A DNA stretch of 6,971 bases, from positions 1-6,971 of the forward strand of contig CATYEA010000100.1 in NCBI GenBank assembly GCA_958405355.1. The letters are read 5' to 3'. Within the stretch, counting starts at the first letter, position 1, and every line of letters begins with the position of its first letter. The stretch comes from an uncultured Lachnospiraceae bacterium. Lineage in GTDB: Bacteria; Bacillota; Clostridia; Lachnospirales; Lachnospiraceae. Below, piece by piece: positions 6,021-6,971 of the stretch. The translations under genes were made by a program, and so were the position numbers. A model generated the notes under the pieces. It did not search any database. It saw only the letters and a program-made list of their open reading frames with translations, and had not been told where the DNA came from.

Positions 6021-6416
6021 ATGAAAAAAGTTGTTGAATTTTTAAAGGAAAACCCGGTTCAGTATTTAGCCACTGTTGGACGTGACGGAGAAGCAAAATG
6101 TCGTCCGTTTATGTTTGCCGGAGAGATGGAAGGAAAATTGTGGTTCTGTACAAATAATCAGAAAGATGTTTATAAAGATATGCAGGAAAACCCTAATGTG
6201 CAGCTTTCTGTTTCCAGTCCTTCATACGCATGGATTCGTTTAAGCGGTAAAGTTGTGTTTGAAAATAATATGGCAGCCAAAGAAATGTGTATTGCAAATC
6301 CTATTGTGAAAGGACAGTATCAGACTGCAGATAATCCGATTTTTGAGGTATTTTATCTGGAAAATCCGCATGGTGTTATTGCAGATTTTTCCGGCAATCC
6401 GCCTTACGAATTTTAA
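6021..6416 (+). CDS. Pyridoxamine 5'-phosphate oxidase-like split-barrel flavin-binding protein
   Basis: A small cytoplasmic protein (131 aa) of the PNPOx-like split-barrel superfamily, whose members bind FMN, F420 or heme as homodimers. Features seen are the opening helix M-K-K-V-V-E-F-L-K-E, the first strand Y-L-A-T-V-G-R-D-G (15-23), then C-R-P-F-M-F (27-32), L-W-F-C-T-N-N-Q-K-D-V (40-50), the helix-strand N-P-N-V-Q-L-S-V (57-64) and W-I-R-L-S-G-K-V-V-F (71-80). This order is typical of the short PNPOx-like proteins in clostridia. It is too short and too divergent to be called a true pyridoxine-phosphate oxidase, and its reaction is unknown; FMN binding is inferred from the family. It is the first gene of an operon with the macrodomain gene 21 bp downstream, and is divergent from the HxlR regulator, which probably controls it. 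Such pairing suggests a role in dealing with electrophiles or oxidised flavin substrates. Confidence 0.88.
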   Translation: MKKVVEFLKENPVQYLATVGRDGEAKCRPFMFAGEMEGKLWFCTNNQKDVYKDMQENPNVQLSVSSPSYAWIRLSGKVVFENNMAAKEMCIANPIVKGQYQTADNPIFEVFYLENPHGVIADFSGNPPYEF

Positions 6417-6437
6417 AAGTGATTTTGGGGAAATAAG

Positions 6438-6971
6438 ATGAACCAGAGTGAACGAAGGAAATTTTTGATTCAGGAGCTTCTTCGGGAAAACACAGAGTAC
6501 AGCAAAGTGACTGTTCCCAAGGGAGCGGCGGAGGAAAAACAGTTTTTGCGAGGGCTTATGAATGTACGCGCTCCAAAGCCGATTGGAAAAAGTTTTCTAA
6601 GGATTCAGGATGAATATTTACGGGAAGAGACAGAAAATAAAGGCATTACCGAATTAGCCTCTCTTATGCCGATGGAGGATGGAATTTATCTTTGGCGCGG
6701 AGATATTACGACTTTAAAATGCGGGGCCATTGTCAATGCGGCAAATAGCGGCATGACCGGCTGTTACTATCCTTGTCATAATTGTATTGATAATTGCATT
6801 CATACTTATGCAGGAATTCAGCTCAGGCTGGATTGTGCAGAATTGATGGAGAGTCAGGGACATGAAGAGCCAACTGGGCAGGCAAAGATTACGCCGGCCT
6901 ACAATCTTCCTTGTGACTATGTTATCCATACCGTCGGACCGATCGTTCAGGGAAAATTGAAAAAACAGCAT
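6438..6971 (+). CDS. Zinc-dependent macrodomain protein-ADP-ribose hydrolase, 3'-truncated by the window edge
   Basis: The first 178 residues of a protein that should hydrolyse ADP-ribose from modified proteins (full family members are about 260-270 aa). An N-terminal helical extension (1-80) precedes the macrodomain. G-D-I-T (88-91) contacts the adenine/ribose, and A-I-V-N-A-A-N-S-G-M-T-G (97-108) is the ribose-binding strand and loop. The catalytic loop G-C-Y-Y-P-C-H-N-C-I-D-N-C-I-H (108-122) then replaces the usual glycine-rich G-G-G-V-D. C109, H114 and C116 fit the Cys-His-Cys zinc site of the Zn-macro class known from Staphylococcus and Streptococcus. H-T-V-G-P-I-V (164-170) is the conserved substrate-loop strand. 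In those bacteria the gene sits with a SirTM sirtuin, GcvH-like and LplA-like proteins, reversing ADP-ribosylation tied to lipoylation and oxidative stress; any such neighbours here are beyond the edge. ATG 6438 is preceded only by a weak GGGG (6427-6430), so coupling to the upstream gene is likely. Confidence 0.9.
   Translation, partial: MNQSERRKFLIQELLRENTEYSKVTVPKGAAEEKQFLRGLMNVRAPKPIGKSFLRIQDEYLREETENKGITELASLMPMEDGIYLWRGDITTLKCGAIVNAANSGMTGCYYPCHNCIDNCIHTYAGIQLRLDCAELMESQGHEEPTGQAKITPAYNLPCDYVIHTVGPIVQGKLKKQH

Noticed and set aside
6714..6971. Open frame on the minus strand at the right edge
   Set aside because: It is antisense to the clearly coding zinc-macrodomain gene, whose plus-strand frame has all family motifs; the minus-strand frame shows no domain and no ribosome binding site.

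Overview
The window reads as a piece of chromosome from a Gram-positive anaerobe of the Clostridia, most likely a Lachnospiraceae-type gut organism. The grounds are strong GGAGG ribosome binding sites, near-consensus TTGACA/TATAAT-type promoters, moderate GC, and the gene families present (BlaR1/BlaI, ABC_tran_2-like exporter, HxlR, zinc-type macrodomain). The species cannot be fixed from the sequence. Genes are tightly packed; the longest gene-free stretches are about 158 bp (3051-3208) and 148 bp (5873-6020), both divergent promoter regions.

Left part (1-3050). The 3' end of an unidentified plus-strand gene, open through the left edge, runs convergently into a minus-strand two-gene operon. 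That operon is blaI (BlaI/MecI-type winged-helix repressor) followed by blaR1 (membrane metalloprotease fused to an extracytoplasmic penicillin-binding sensor domain), with a 4-bp ATGA overlap. Ahead of blaI are a near-perfect promoter and a TACATATGTA dyad of the BlaI operator type lying on the predicted transcription start, so the operon should be autorepressed until a beta-lactam acylates BlaR1. No beta-lactamase gene lies in the window.

Middle part (3051-5498). Divergent from blaI is a two-gene ABC exporter operon: an ATPase with a GTG start, and a 527-residue permease whose start overlaps the ATPase end by 17 bp. Its own consensus-like promoter carries a short inverted repeat in the -35/-10 spacer. 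Divergence from blaRI raises, but does not prove, a role in the response to cell-wall antibiotics.

Right part (5499-6971). A minus-strand HxlR-type regulator is divergent from a plus-strand operon. That operon encodes a small pyridoxamine-5'-phosphate-oxidase-like (split-barrel flavin-binding) protein and a zinc-dependent macrodomain ADP-ribosyl hydrolase that is cut by the right edge. The shared intergenic region has overlapping inverted repeats covering the -35 of the plus-strand promoter, a sensible place for HxlR control. The likely theme is redox or electrophile sensing coupled to removal of ADP-ribose from proteins.

I see no tRNA, rRNA, CRISPR array, insertion sequence or riboswitch. 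No wholly new system is evident. The points most worth a second look are the beta-lactam sensor pair placed against an exporter instead of a beta-lactamase, and the HxlR / flavin-protein / zinc-macrodomain cluster.
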